Positions 9,063 through 16,966 of a DNA stretch of 64,000 nucleotides are shown here, piece after piece (position 1 is the stretch's first letter; the number at the start of each line of letters is the position of its first letter). Made by a program: the position numbers and the translations under genes. This stretch comes from DATBHM01 sp963772375 (GTDB lineage: Bacteria > Actinomycetota > UBA4738 > JACQTL01). The notes beneath the pieces are model-generated. The model was not told the origin of the DNA. It was given only the letters and a program-made list of their open reading frames with translations, and did no database searches. The stretch lies in the NCBI GenBank assembly GCA_963772375.1, contig CAVYXG010000001.1:124001-188000 (forward strand), given 5' to 3'.

Positions 9063-9132
9063 CGTCGCCGACGCGCCGGAGCGGCGGCGGTTCAAGGTCC
9101 CCTCGGGGCGGTGCCGATGCTCCGAGGGACAC

Positions 9133-9999
9133 ATGGATCCCGACTTCACCGCGCTGGCGTCCCGGGTGGCGGCCATGGCCGAGGTGCTGGGCTGCGTCAT
9201 CCTGTCCCGCGACGGCCTGGTGCTCGGCTCGTTCCCGCCCAACGGAGAACAGGACATCACGCCCGGATTGCTCCGGTTCGCCGGCCTGGGCGACCCCGAC
9301 CGGGGGTTCGTACAGTTCGCCGACGAGCTGTGGGCGTACGTGCGCGAGGGCTCCTATGCGGCCTTCGCCGTGGCCGAGGCCGGGACCCGGCCCGGCATCC
9401 TCATCGACCACCTCGAGCAGGCCCTGGTGGTGGCCGAGGAGGCCCGGCGGTCCGGCATCGCCATGGGCGAGCCGGCCCACGTCGACCTCAGCAAGAAGGG
9501 CTTCGGGCGCCGGCTGCGGGCGTCGGCCCCAGCCGTGGACCAGGACCTCCGGGCGCCCGTGTCCGCGCCCGCCCGGATCCCGGGGCCGGGGCCCGGGCAC
9601 AACGATCCGCCGGTGGAGCCGCCTCCGCGGCGGGAGGCTCCCGCCGTGGAGGACTCCGTCCTCGACGAGGCGCTCGCGGCGGCCGCGGCCGCCGCGGCCG
9701 CCCAGGAGCCGGAGCCGGTGGCCGAGCAACCCGTCCCGTCGCTGGAGGTCGTTCCCCAGCAGCCGGAGCCACCCGCCCTCGGTCCCACCCCGGAGCCGGC
9801 GCCCGCCCCGGCGAACCCGGGGCCTCCGGCCCCCGCCGAGCCGGTGTTCGGATCCGTGGAGGTCTCCGAGCCCGGGCAGGTCGGGGGTCCGCCGGGGCCG
9901 CCGCCACCCCACCCCCCGAGGTCGGAGGAGATCGACCGCGTGGCCCTCGCGAGGGAGTTCGCCCAGCTTCTTCAGGAGGGCCCCGCGACTGCCGAATGA
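9133..9999 (+). CDS. Roadblock/LC7-like protein with long Pro/Ala-rich tail
   Basis: 288 residues, function not established. Residues 1-115 resemble a Roadblock/LC7 domain (LGCVILSRDGLVLGSFPP ... LWAYVREGSYAAFAVAEAGTRPG, then LEQALVVAEEARRS). The rest is low complexity: an Ala run, PEPAPAP-type repeats and a short C-terminal helix (RVALAREFAQLLQEG). Start ATG 9133 has a GAGGGA box in front. It directly precedes pilB (38 bases), so a role in pilus regulation or polarity, as Roadblock proteins have with small GTPases elsewhere, is possible but inferred; no GTPase partner gene is present in the window. Confidence 0.6.
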   Translation: MDPDFTALASRVAAMAEVLGCVILSRDGLVLGSFPPNGEQDITPGLLRFAGLGDPDRGFVQFADELWAYVREGSYAAFAVAEAGTRPGILIDHLEQALVVAEEARRSGIAMGEPAHVDLSKKGFGRRLRASAPAVDQDLRAPVSAPARIPGPGPGHNDPPVEPPPRREAPAVEDSVLDEALAAAAAAAAAQEPEPVAEQPVPSLEVVPQQPEPPALGPTPEPAPAPANPGPPAPAEPVFGSVEVSEPGQVGGPPGPPPPHPPRSEEIDRVALAREFAQLLQEGPATAE

Positions 10000-10037
10000 G
10001 GACAGGAACCCATCGGCTTGCGTGACGGGGACCAGGC

Positions 10038-11717
10038 GTGAAGAAGAAGACCAAGCAGCTCGGCCAGATCCTGATCGAACAGGATCTGATCACGGACGAC
10101 CAGCTCCAGGAGGCGCTCAAGGTCCAGGAGCGGGTCCCGAAGTCGCTCGGCCGGATCCTGATCGACCTCCAGCTCATCAAGGAGACGGACCTGGTCAGGG
10201 CGCTGGCGCACCAGATCGGGCTGGAGTTCGTCGACCTCTCCGACTACCCCATCGACCCCTCGGCGACCGCGCTCATCCCCGAGGGCGTGGCGCGCCGGTA
10301 CCGGGCCCTGCCCATCGGTGAGCGCGACGGTCGCCTCTTGGTGGCCATGTCGGACCCGGCCAACGTGTACGCGCTGGACGACATCCGCACCATCACCGGC
10401 CGCGAGGTCGAGCCCCTCGTCGCGACGGCGGCCGACGTGGCGGCCGCCATCCGGAAGTACTCGGACGTCGGCGGCGAGGTCGAGCAGCTCGCCAGCGAGG
10501 CGGCGGCCGCCGCCGAGGATTCCGTGGACATGGACGTCCCGTCGGCTGCGGTCGAGGACGCCCCGGTCGTCAAGCTCGTCCACATGCTGCTCACGCGGGC
10601 GGTGAACGAACGGGCCTCCGACGTCCACATCGAGCCGACGGAGAAGGACGTCCGGATCCGGTTCCGAGTGGACGGCGTGCTCCACGAGGTCATGCGCTCG
10701 CCCAAGAACATCCAGAACGGCCTGATCAGCCGGCTGAAGGTCATGGCCGACATCAACATCGCCGAGAAGCGGATCCCGCAGGACGGCAGGGTCGGGCTCA
10801 AGGTGGGTTCGATCGCCGTGGACCTCCGGCTCGCGACGCTGCCGACCGTGTACGGGGAGAAGGTCGTCATCCGGATCCTCAACAAGGAGTCGGTGCTCCT
10901 GCGACTGGACCAGATCGGGTTCTCGGACGAGGCCTTCAAGCGATACGAGCAGTCGTTCCGCAAGCCCTACGGCGCGATCCTGGTCACCGGTCCCACCGGG
11001 TCGGGCAAGTCCACGACGCTGTACGCGACGCTCAACATCATCAATCAGCCCGATCGCAACATCATCACCGTCGAGGACCCGGTCGAGTACCGCTTGGGCG
11101 GCGTGAACCAGGTGCAGGTGAACAACCGGGCGGGAATGACGTTCGCCGCCGCGCTCCGGTCCATCCTGCGTGCGGACCCGGACATCATCCTGATCGGTGA
11201 GATCCGGGACCACGAGACGGCACTCATCGCCGTGGAATCCGCGCTCACCGGCCACCTCGTGCTCTCGACCCTGCACACGAACGACGCGCCCTCCGCGATC
11301 GCCCGCCTCACAGAGATGGGCGTGGAGCCGTACCTGACCGCGTCGGCCATGGATGCGGTCGTGGCGCAGCGGCTGGCCCGCAAGCTCTGCGACCGCTGCC
11401 GCGAGCCGTACCAACCGACCGAGTCCGAGCTCGCGGAGGCCGGCTTCCAGGCGCATCAGTTCCAGGACATCACACAGCTGTACCGGCCGGTGGGCTGCAC
11501 CGCGTGCTCCAGGACCGGGTATCTGGGGCGGATCGGCATGTACGAGGTCATGACCGTGACCGAGGACATCGAGCGGATGACGGTCGAGCGAGCGGCCTCC
11601 GACCGCATCCGCAAGGTGGCCCTGGAGCAGGGAATGATCCCGCTTCGGGTCGACGGGCTGCTCAAGGCGGCCAAAGGACTGACGACGATCGAGGAAGTAC
11701 TGAGGGTGGTGGTTTGA
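10038..11717 (+). CDS. pilB: Type IV pilus assembly ATPase PilB (GspE family)
   Basis: Cytoplasmic hexameric ATPase that powers pilus extension. The N-terminal MshEN-type region (KQLGQILIEQDLITDDQLQEAL, KSLGRILIDLQLI) is followed by the N2 domain, Walker A GPTGSGKST at about residue 318, the Asp box (ITVEDPVEY), Walker B (DIILIGEIRD) and the His box (STLHTNDAPSAI). A zinc Cys4 motif is split between LCDRCRE and GCTACSRTG. 559 residues, full length. GTG 10038 is the first start that retains the MshEN domain, which in other ATPases binds c-di-GMP. First core gene of the pilus operon; pilT follows after 2 bases. Confidence 0.95.
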   Translation: MKKKTKQLGQILIEQDLITDDQLQEALKVQERVPKSLGRILIDLQLIKETDLVRALAHQIGLEFVDLSDYPIDPSATALIPEGVARRYRALPIGERDGRLLVAMSDPANVYALDDIRTITGREVEPLVATAADVAAAIRKYSDVGGEVEQLASEAAAAAEDSVDMDVPSAAVEDAPVVKLVHMLLTRAVNERASDVHIEPTEKDVRIRFRVDGVLHEVMRSPKNIQNGLISRLKVMADINIAEKRIPQDGRVGLKVGSIAVDLRLATLPTVYGEKVVIRILNKESVLLRLDQIGFSDEAFKRYEQSFRKPYGAILVTGPTGSGKSTTLYATLNIINQPDRNIITVEDPVEYRLGGVNQVQVNNRAGMTFAAALRSILRADPDIILIGEIRDHETALIAVESALTGHLVLSTLHTNDAPSAIARLTEMGVEPYLTASAMDAVVAQRLARKLCDRCREPYQPTESELAEAGFQAHQFQDITQLYRPVGCTACSRTGYLGRIGMYEVMTVTEDIERMTVERAASDRIRKVALEQGMIPLRVDGLLKAAKGLTTIEEVLRVVV

Positions 11718-11719
11718 CG

Positions 11720-12898
11720 ATGTCAGAAACGACCAAACTGGGGCACGACGTCGCTCCCGACGTCCCGATCCCCGAGCTGCTGGACCTGGTGCTGCGCCAC
11801 CAGGCCTCCGACCTGCACCTCACGGTCGGTTCCCATCCGGTGATCCGGCTGCACGGTGAGCTCGCGCGTCTCGACCAGTATCCCGTGCTCACTGGGCAGG
11901 GCCTCCGGTCGATGATCTACGCGATCCTTCCGCAGCGGCGCCGCGAGCAGCTCGAGCAGAACCTGGAGCTCGACATGTCGTACTCGCTGCCCGGGAAGGC
12001 CCGCTTCCGGGTCAACGTGTACTTCCAGCGGGACTCGATCGGGGCGGCCATCCGGCTGATCCCCTACGAGATCAAGTCGATCGAGTCCCTGGGATTGCCC
12101 CCGGTGGTGACCGAGCTCGCCCGGTATCCGCGGGGGTTCGTGTGCGTGACCGGCCCCACCGGCTCCGGGAAGTCGACGACGCTCGCCGCGCTCGTGGACA
12201 TCGTGAACATCGAGCGGCGGGCGCACATCATGACCGTCGAGGACCCCATCGAGTTCCTGCACTCACACAAGAACTCGATCGTGAACCAGCGAGAGGTCGG
12301 CTCGGACACCCACGGGTTCGCCAACGCCCTGAAGCACGTCCTGCGCCAGGACCCCGACGTGATCCTCGTCGGTGAGATGCGGGACCTGGAGACCATCCAG
12401 ACCGCCATCACCGCGGCGGAGACCGGGCACCTCGTGTTCGCCACGCTGCACACGCAGGACGCCCCCCAGACGATCGACCGGATCGTCGACGTCTTCCCGC
12501 CGCATCAGCAGCAGCAGGTCCGCGTGCAGCTCTCGACGACGCTGCAGGGAGTCGTGACCCAGCAGCTCCTGCAGACCGCCGACGGGAAGGGCCGGGCGGT
12601 GGCGTCCGAGGTGCTGATCGCGACGTCGGCGGTCCGGAACCTCATCCGCGAGGGCAAGGTGCACCAGATCTACTCGGTCATGCAGGCGGGCGGCCGCTTC
12701 GGGATGCGGACGATGGACGCCTCCCTGGCCGAGCTGGTGCAGGCGAGGCGGATCACCCCGCAGATGGCGATGGAACGTTGCCACGACCCGGAGGAACTGA
12801 CCCGGCTGCTCGGGTCGATGCCGAGCGCGTCGTCCGGAGCGTACGCGACGGGCGCCTATGCGATGGGCGGCGCGATGTCAGGAGGAAGGAATGGCTAG
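11720..12898 (+). CDS. pilT: Type IV pilus retraction ATPase PilT
   Basis: Hexameric ATPase of pilus retraction (twitching motility, DNA uptake in other bacteria). The N-terminal PAS-like domain has the conserved ASDLHLTVGSHPVIRLHGEL; Walker A GPTGSGKST lies at about residues 145-152, followed by the Asp box (TVEDPIEFLH), Walker B (DVILVGEMRDLETI) and the His box (ATLHTQDAPQTIDRI). The AIRNLIREGK-type element is present as VRNLIREGK. C-terminal Ala/Gly/Ser tail. 392 residues. ATG 11720 has a GAGGGTGGTGG region upstream. It overlaps pilC by 8 bases. Its presence argues that the pilus was built to be dynamic. Confidence 0.95.
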   Translation: MSETTKLGHDVAPDVPIPELLDLVLRHQASDLHLTVGSHPVIRLHGELARLDQYPVLTGQGLRSMIYAILPQRRREQLEQNLELDMSYSLPGKARFRVNVYFQRDSIGAAIRLIPYEIKSIESLGLPPVVTELARYPRGFVCVTGPTGSGKSTTLAALVDIVNIERRAHIMTVEDPIEFLHSHKNSIVNQREVGSDTHGFANALKHVLRQDPDVILVGEMRDLETIQTAITAAETGHLVFATLHTQDAPQTIDRIVDVFPPHQQQQVRVQLSTTLQGVVTQQLLQTADGKGRAVASEVLIATSAVRNLIREGKVHQIYSVMQAGGRFGMRTMDASLAELVQARRITPQMAMERCHDPEELTRLLGSMPSASSGAYATGAYAMGGAMSGGRNG

Positions 12899-14105
12899 CA
12901 CCTACGCGTACCGGGTCCGCGACCGCCAGGGCAAGCTCGTCTCCGGGTCGCTCCAGGCCGACAACGAGCGGCTGGTGATCGCCAAGCTGCAGGAGATGGG
13001 GATGATTCCCGTCTCGGTCACCGAGAAGAAGGAGAGCCTCGGCAGCAAGGAGTTCGCATTCCGGCCGAACCGCGTCAAGCTCAAGGATCTGTCGGTCTTC
13101 AGCCGCCAGTTCGCCACGATGGTGAACTCGGGACTCCCGATCCTCCGGGCGCTGTCCATCCTCGCCGACCAGACCGAGAGCAAGCCCCTCGCCAAGGTCG
13201 TCACCGAGGTCCGTCTCGACGTCGAACGGGGTTCGTCGCTCTCCCAGGCCTTGGCGTCGCACCCGAAGGTCTTCGACAACCTGTTCGTGGCGATGATCCG
13301 CGCGGGAGAGGCTGGCGGCGTGCTCGACTCCGTGCTCCTCCGGCTGGCCGACACCATCGAGCGCGAGGTGGAGCTGCGTCAGCGCGTCAGGTCCGCCATG
13401 ACCTACCCGGTCGTCGTGCTCGCGATGGTCTCGCTGATCCTCGTGGCGATGCTGCTGTTCATCGTCCCGCAGTTCAAGAACATCTACGCGTCACTCGGCG
13501 GACAGCTGCCGCTGCCGACCCGGATCCTGCTGTTCGTCTCGGAGCTCTTCCGCAAGTACTGGTGGATGTGGGGCCTCGTGACGATCGCGCTGATCTTCGG
13601 GTTCAAGAAGTACCGCCAGACGGCCGGGGGGAGGGCCAAGATCGACGCCCTCAAGCTGAAGGTGCCGGTGTTCGGCCAGCTGTTCCACAAGACGGCGCTG
13701 TCGCGGTTCTCCTCGACGCTGTCGATCCTGCTCAAGTCGGGTGTGCCCATCCTGCAGTCCCTCGACATCGTGGCGGAAACCGTCAACAACAACGTCATGA
13801 GCAAGGCCGTCGCCGACGTCCAGGGAAGCGTCAAGGAGGGCGAGTCGATCGCCAGGCCGCTCGCCAAGCACGCGGTGTTCCCGCCGATGGTCGTGCAGAT
13901 GCTGGCCGTCGGCGAGGAGACCGGCGCCGTCGACACCATGCTCGAGAAGGTGGCGCAGTTCTACGACAACGAGGTGACCGCCTACGTCGACGCGCTCACA
14001 TCGCTGATCGAACCACTGATGATCGCCATCATCGGAGGCTGCGTGGGCATGGCCGTGATCGCCCTGTACCTGCCGATGTTCAACGTGATCAACCTGATCA
14101 AGTAG
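12891..14105 (+). CDS. pilC: Type IV pilus inner membrane platform protein PilC
   Basis: Polytopic membrane protein that couples the ATPases to pilin polymerisation. Two GspF domains: residues about 70-190 (SVFSRQFATMVNSGLPILRAL ... MIRAGEAGGVLD) and 270-395 (TALSRFSSTLSILLKSGVPI ... LAVGEETGAVDTMLEKVA). Three membrane helices (VVLAMVSLILVAMLLFIVPQF, WWMWGLVTIALIFGF, LMIAIIGGCVGMAVIALYLPM). 404 residues, full length. Start ATG 12891 has a perfect AGGAGGAAGG Shine-Dalgarno. A strong terminator follows 17 bases after the stop, closing the pilBTC unit. Confidence 0.95.
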   Translation: MASTYAYRVRDRQGKLVSGSLQADNERLVIAKLQEMGMIPVSVTEKKESLGSKEFAFRPNRVKLKDLSVFSRQFATMVNSGLPILRALSILADQTESKPLAKVVTEVRLDVERGSSLSQALASHPKVFDNLFVAMIRAGEAGGVLDSVLLRLADTIEREVELRQRVRSAMTYPVVVLAMVSLILVAMLLFIVPQFKNIYASLGGQLPLPTRILLFVSELFRKYWWMWGLVTIALIFGFKKYRQTAGGRAKIDALKLKVPVFGQLFHKTALSRFSSTLSILLKSGVPILQSLDIVAETVNNNVMSKAVADVQGSVKEGESIARPLAKHAVFPPMVVQMLAVGEETGAVDTMLEKVAQFYDNEVTAYVDALTSLIEPLMIAIIGGCVGMAVIALYLPMFNVINLIK

Positions 14106-14122
14106 GCACGACCGCTCCCCCG

Positions 14123-14153
14123 AGGCCGCCGGCGCATTCTGCGCCGGCGGCCT
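14123..14153 (+). terminator. Rho-independent-like terminator after pilC
   Basis: Perfect 13-bp stem (AGGCCGCCGGCGC pairing with its complement) with loop ATTCT, followed by the pyrimidine-rich GCGTCTTTCTCC. It separates pilBTC from the pilin genes. Confidence 0.8.
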
Positions 14154-14245
14154 GCGTCTTTCTCCGCCTTTCGGTCTGGGCGGAGCCACCTGATGGGCCG
14201 AAAACCTCGGTCGTTCGGTCCGGCGAAATTGCGTCGATCGAACGG

Positions 14246-14272
14246 TCAAGCGGCTGAGGGATATGCCGATGA
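14246..14272 (+). promoter_or_regulatory. Possible sigma-28-type promoter of the first pilin gene
   Basis: TCAA, 15 bases, GCCGATGA. The FliA/WhiG/SigD consensus as I know it is TAAA-N15-GCCGATAA, so there is one mismatch in each box. A start near 14279 would give a leader of about 47 bases containing a 7-bp CGCGCGC hairpin just before the Shine-Dalgarno. No sigma-70 boxes stood out in the same region. Confidence 0.3.
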
Positions 14273-14325
14273 CTGAGGGGATCGCGCGCATCGGGCGCGC
14301 GTCCGGATCACCCAAGGAGGTGACC

Positions 14326-14784
14326 ATGCTGAAGGCCTACATGGAGCGCCGGCACGACGAGGAGGGCTTCACCCTCATCGAGCTCATGGTGGTCGTTCTG
14401 ATCATCGGCATCCTGATCGCCATCGCGCTCCCGACATTCCTCGGCGCTCGTGGTCGGGCTCAGGACAAGGCCGCACAGTCGAGCCTGCGCAACACGATCG
14501 CGGCGGCCAAGACCTGCTTCACGGACGCCAGCATCTACACCGGGTGCAACAGCGCGAAGCTGCAGACGATCGAGACCTCGCTGCAGTTCGCGCCGGCCGG
14601 GACCGCTTCGACCGGTCCGACCAACGTCAGCGTGAACCCGTCCAGCGGCACGGTGTTCGTCGCGGCTGCGTGGTCGCAGTCCGGTACGTGCTTCGCCATC
14701 AGGGACACCGCGAACGCCAGGGAACGGAGTACAAGAACGCCGGCACCACGGCGGCGAACTGCGCGGCCAACAACGCCGCGGTGA
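14326..14784 (+). CDS. pilA: Type IV major pilin-like protein, copy 1, apparent frameshift near the C-terminus
   Basis: Prepilin with a class III signal: basic leader (MLKAYMERRHDEEG) cut before FTLIELMVVVLIIGILIAIAL; Glu5 of the mature pilin is present. 152 residues in this frame. ATG 14326 has a strong AAGGAGGTGA box. The protein is nearly identical to copy 2 through the first 80 residues. After DTANA (about 14717) similarity continues in another frame (QGTEYKNAGTTAANCAANN ... GPSF, stop TAA 14814-14816), so the present frame ends early at TGA 14782 and loses the last conserved Cys. Either a real mutation, a rare frameshift, or a sequence error. Forms the pilus fibre if intact. Confidence 0.85.
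   Translation: MLKAYMERRHDEEGFTLIELMVVVLIIGILIAIALPTFLGARGRAQDKAAQSSLRNTIAAAKTCFTDASIYTGCNSAKLQTIETSLQFAPAGTASTGPTNVSVNPSSGTVFVAAAWSQSGTCFAIRDTANARERSTRTPAPRRRTARPTTPR
14347..14532 (+). repeat. Pilin gene duplication, copy 1
   Basis: Nearly identical to 15061-15246, at a constant offset of 714 bases. It covers the prepilin cleavage site, the N-terminal helix and the first Cys region. Tandem copies of this kind can recombine or undergo gene conversion. Confidence 0.8.
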
Positions 14785-14835
14785 CGGGCGCCGCGGGCTG
14801 GGGACCGTCCTTCTAACCCGTCCCGATCTCGGTTC

Positions 14836-14863
14836 GGGGGGCGGCCCAACCGGGCCGCCCTCC
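14836..14863 (+). terminator. GC-rich hairpin after the first pilin gene
   Basis: GGGCGGCCC, loop AACC, GGGCCGCCC, extended by GC and GU pairs at the base. No T-run follows, so it may act as an mRNA-stabilising or partial termination element rather than a full terminator. Confidence 0.6.
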
Positions 14864-14946
14864 CGACACCGGGAGGCGGCCAGCTTGGGCCCACCGAGGC
14901 GTAGCCCGGAGCACCATCGGTCACCCGGCGACACGTCGGAACCACA

Positions 14947-14974
14947 GGCGCGACACCGAGATCGGGGTCGCGCC
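14947..14974 (+). promoter_or_regulatory. Strong hairpin in the leader of the second pilin gene
   Basis: GGCGCGACACC pairs with GGGGTCGCGCC (one mismatch) around the loop GAGATC. It lies in the 223-base interval between the two pilin genes, upstream of the Shine-Dalgarno of copy 2. It could be a terminator, an mRNA stabiliser or part of a structured regulatory leader. Confidence 0.4.
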
Positions 14975-15039
14975 ACACGCGCATCAGCGCTCAGTCAGGT
15001 TCATGCGAGTCCAACGGGAACGTGAAGGAGGTGAACAAC

Positions 15040-15531
15040 ATGCTCAAGGCCCACATGCAACGCCGGCACGACGAGGAGGGCTTCACCCTCATCGAGCTCA
15101 TGGTGGTCGTTCTCATCATCGGCATCCTGATCGCCATCGCGCTCCCGACCTTCCTCGGTGCCCGGGGTCGGGCCCAGGACAAGGCCGCCCAGTCGAGTCT
15201 GCGCAACGGGCTGGCCGCGGCCAAGACCTGCTTCACCGACAACGCCACGTACACCGGGTGCGACGACACGAAGCTGCAGCCAATGGAGACGTCGCTCCAG
15301 TTCGTGACGACGGCTTCGACCGGTCCCACGGTCGTGAGCGTCTCGAACTCGCCCGCAAGTCTGGTGTTCTACGCGGCTTCACTGTCCGCGAGCGGCACCT
15401 GCTGGGCGATCAAGGACGATACCAGCGTACCGGGGCAGGGGACCCGGTATGCCAACGTCGGGACGACGGCGGCCACCTGTGCGGCGAACAACGCCGCGGT
15501 GACGGGTGCGACGTACAACCCGACCTTCTAG
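15040..15531 (+). CDS. pilA: Type IV major pilin, copy 2 (intact)
   Basis: 163-residue prepilin. Basic leader MLKAHMQRRHDEEG, cleavage before FTLIELMVVVLIIG, Glu5 present. The globular part has four Cys (KTCFTD, TGCDD, GTCWAI, ATCAANN) that could form two disulfides, and ends NPTF. Start ATG 15040 is set by GAAGGAGGTG six bases upstream and by homology with copy 1. It is the intact member of the tandem pair and probably the functional major subunit. It is followed by a good terminator, so it may be expressed at a different level from the minor pilins downstream. Confidence 0.93.
   Translation: MLKAHMQRRHDEEGFTLIELMVVVLIIGILIAIALPTFLGARGRAQDKAAQSSLRNGLAAAKTCFTDNATYTGCDDTKLQPMETSLQFVTTASTGPTVVSVSNSPASLVFYAASLSASGTCWAIKDDTSVPGQGTRYANVGTTAATCAANNAAVTGATYNPTF
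15061..15246 (+). repeat. Pilin gene duplication, copy 2
   Basis: Partner of 14347-14532; see that entry. Confidence 0.8.
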
Positions 15532-15559
15532 GCCGGATCGAACCCATCGAACGCAGGGG

Positions 15560-15583
15560 AAGGACGGCCACATGGCCGTCCTT
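15560..15583 (+). terminator. Rho-independent terminator after the second pilin gene
   Basis: AAGGACGGCCA, CA, TGGCCGTCCTT: an 11-bp perfect inverted repeat followed by CCTCCG. It separates the pilin from the minor-pilin genes. Confidence 0.75.
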
Positions 15584-15655
15584 CCTCCGTCGTTCGGCCC
15601 GGATTCAGCAGGGACGCTCAATGCGTGCGCGCACGGTGCCGACAACGTGGGTGAA

Positions 15656-16966
15656 ATGAAGCTTCGCGCTGGCGCACGCCGCCAGGACCCGGACGCCACG
15701 ACGACCGGCTCGAACGAGGGTGGATTCACCATCATCGAGCTGCTCGTCGCCATGTCGATCTTCGCTCTGTTCATGACCGCCGCGATCGGCGTCCTCGCCG
15801 GCAGCCTCAACATCACCCGGAACAACCGGTCCCGGAGCGTCGCCGCCAACCTCGCCGCCCAGGAGATGGACACGGTCCGGAACGCCGACTTCGCCGATCT
15901 CACCATCGGTCAGGTCAACTCCGCCCAGACGGTCGACGGCACGCCCTACACCATCCAACGGGACAGCGAGTGGATCACGAAGACGGCAACCAGCGGCCCG
16001 TGCGACGGCGCCTCCGGCTCCATCCTCGCCTACCTGCGGGTGACGGTCACGGTGACGTGGCCCGTCATGAACGGCGTCGACCCCGTCCAGAACCAGACGG
16101 TCATCACCCCGCCCGTCGGCTCGTACGACCCGAACGACGGCCACATCGCCGTGAAGGTCCTCGACCGCGACGCGCTTCCCCAGTCAGGGGTGCCCGTCAC
16201 GATCAACGGCCCCGGCGGCGCGGACACGGAGGTCACGACGTCCGACGGATGCGCGTTCTTCGCGTACCTGGATCCCGGCTCGTACACGGTGTCCCTGAGC
16301 GAGGTCGGCTACGTCGACGGGCAGGGCGTGAGCGGGCCGAGCCAGACCGCCACCGTGGTCGCCACGACGACGAGCTCGCTCCAGTTCCAGTACGACCAGG
16401 CGTCGTCGCTCTCGGTGAGCCTGGCCGGCGTGTCGGGAGGGGTCATCCCCTCCGCCGCGGTCTCGATCGGGAACACCCACCTGCTCCCGGTCGGCACGAA
16501 GGCCTTCGCCGGTTCGGGCGCGTCCCGCACCATCTCCAACCTGTTCCCCTATGCGGACGGCTACGAGCTGTGGGCCGGCGACTGCGCGGACGCCGATCCC
16601 CAGGGGCTGAAGTCGGACGGCACCGCGTACTACCCTGGCGCGACCAGGTCGACGGCCATCGCGGTGACACCCGGGTCGGCGAGCAGCGGCAGTGTGACCA
16701 TGTCGACGCTCACGGTCACCGTGAAGCGCGGCACCACCGCGATCAGCGGAGCCGCGGTCAAGGCGGTCCACGGCGCCGACGCAGGATGTGGATCCGGCGA
16801 GACGCTCACGCTGGGGTCCACGGACGCCACGGGCACGCTCGTCGTCGCCATGCCGTTCGGGACGTGGACGCTCCAGGTGACGGGACAGAGCCCGGCCACG
16901 TCGTGGCCGATCACCACGCTGGCGCCCCCCGCCGGGGCCGGCTCGAGCCTGGTGTCGATCCGATGA
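15656..16966 (+). CDS. Prepilin-like protein with transthyretin/CnaB-like repeats
   Basis: 436 residues. Prepilin N-terminus EGGFTIIELLVAMSIFALFMTAAIGVL with the cleavable Gly and Glu5, so it is processed by the prepilin peptidase and can enter a pilus. After about residue 160 comes an extended region with beta-rich modules like carboxypeptidase-regulatory or CnaB folds (GHIAVKVLDRDALPQSGVPV ... CAFFAYLDPGSYTVSLSEVGYVDGQ; a second TLTVTVKRGTTAISGAAVKAV ... TLVVAMPFGTWTLQV). Such modules often stiffen adhesins. Start ATG 15656 (GTG 15647 and ATG 15572 are possible). It overlaps the next gene by ATGA. Likely a tip or minor pilin. Confidence 0.75.
   Translation: MKLRAGARRQDPDATTTGSNEGGFTIIELLVAMSIFALFMTAAIGVLAGSLNITRNNRSRSVAANLAAQEMDTVRNADFADLTIGQVNSAQTVDGTPYTIQRDSEWITKTATSGPCDGASGSILAYLRVTVTVTWPVMNGVDPVQNQTVITPPVGSYDPNDGHIAVKVLDRDALPQSGVPVTINGPGGADTEVTTSDGCAFFAYLDPGSYTVSLSEVGYVDGQGVSGPSQTATVVATTTSSLQFQYDQASSLSVSLAGVSGGVIPSAAVSIGNTHLLPVGTKAFAGSGASRTISNLFPYADGYELWAGDCADADPQGLKSDGTAYYPGATRSTAIAVTPGSASSGSVTMSTLTVTVKRGTTAISGAAVKAVHGADAGCGSGETLTLGSTDATGTLVVAMPFGTWTLQVTGQSPATSWPITTLAPPAGAGSSLVSIR

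Noticed and set aside
14865..14976. Minus-strand frame with CRACGSDVSPGDRWC, resembling a zinc ribbon
   Set aside because: It lies in the untranslated interval between pilins and runs into Arg/Pro-rich shadow sequence opposite the pilin gene; no start with a ribosome site. Probably chance.
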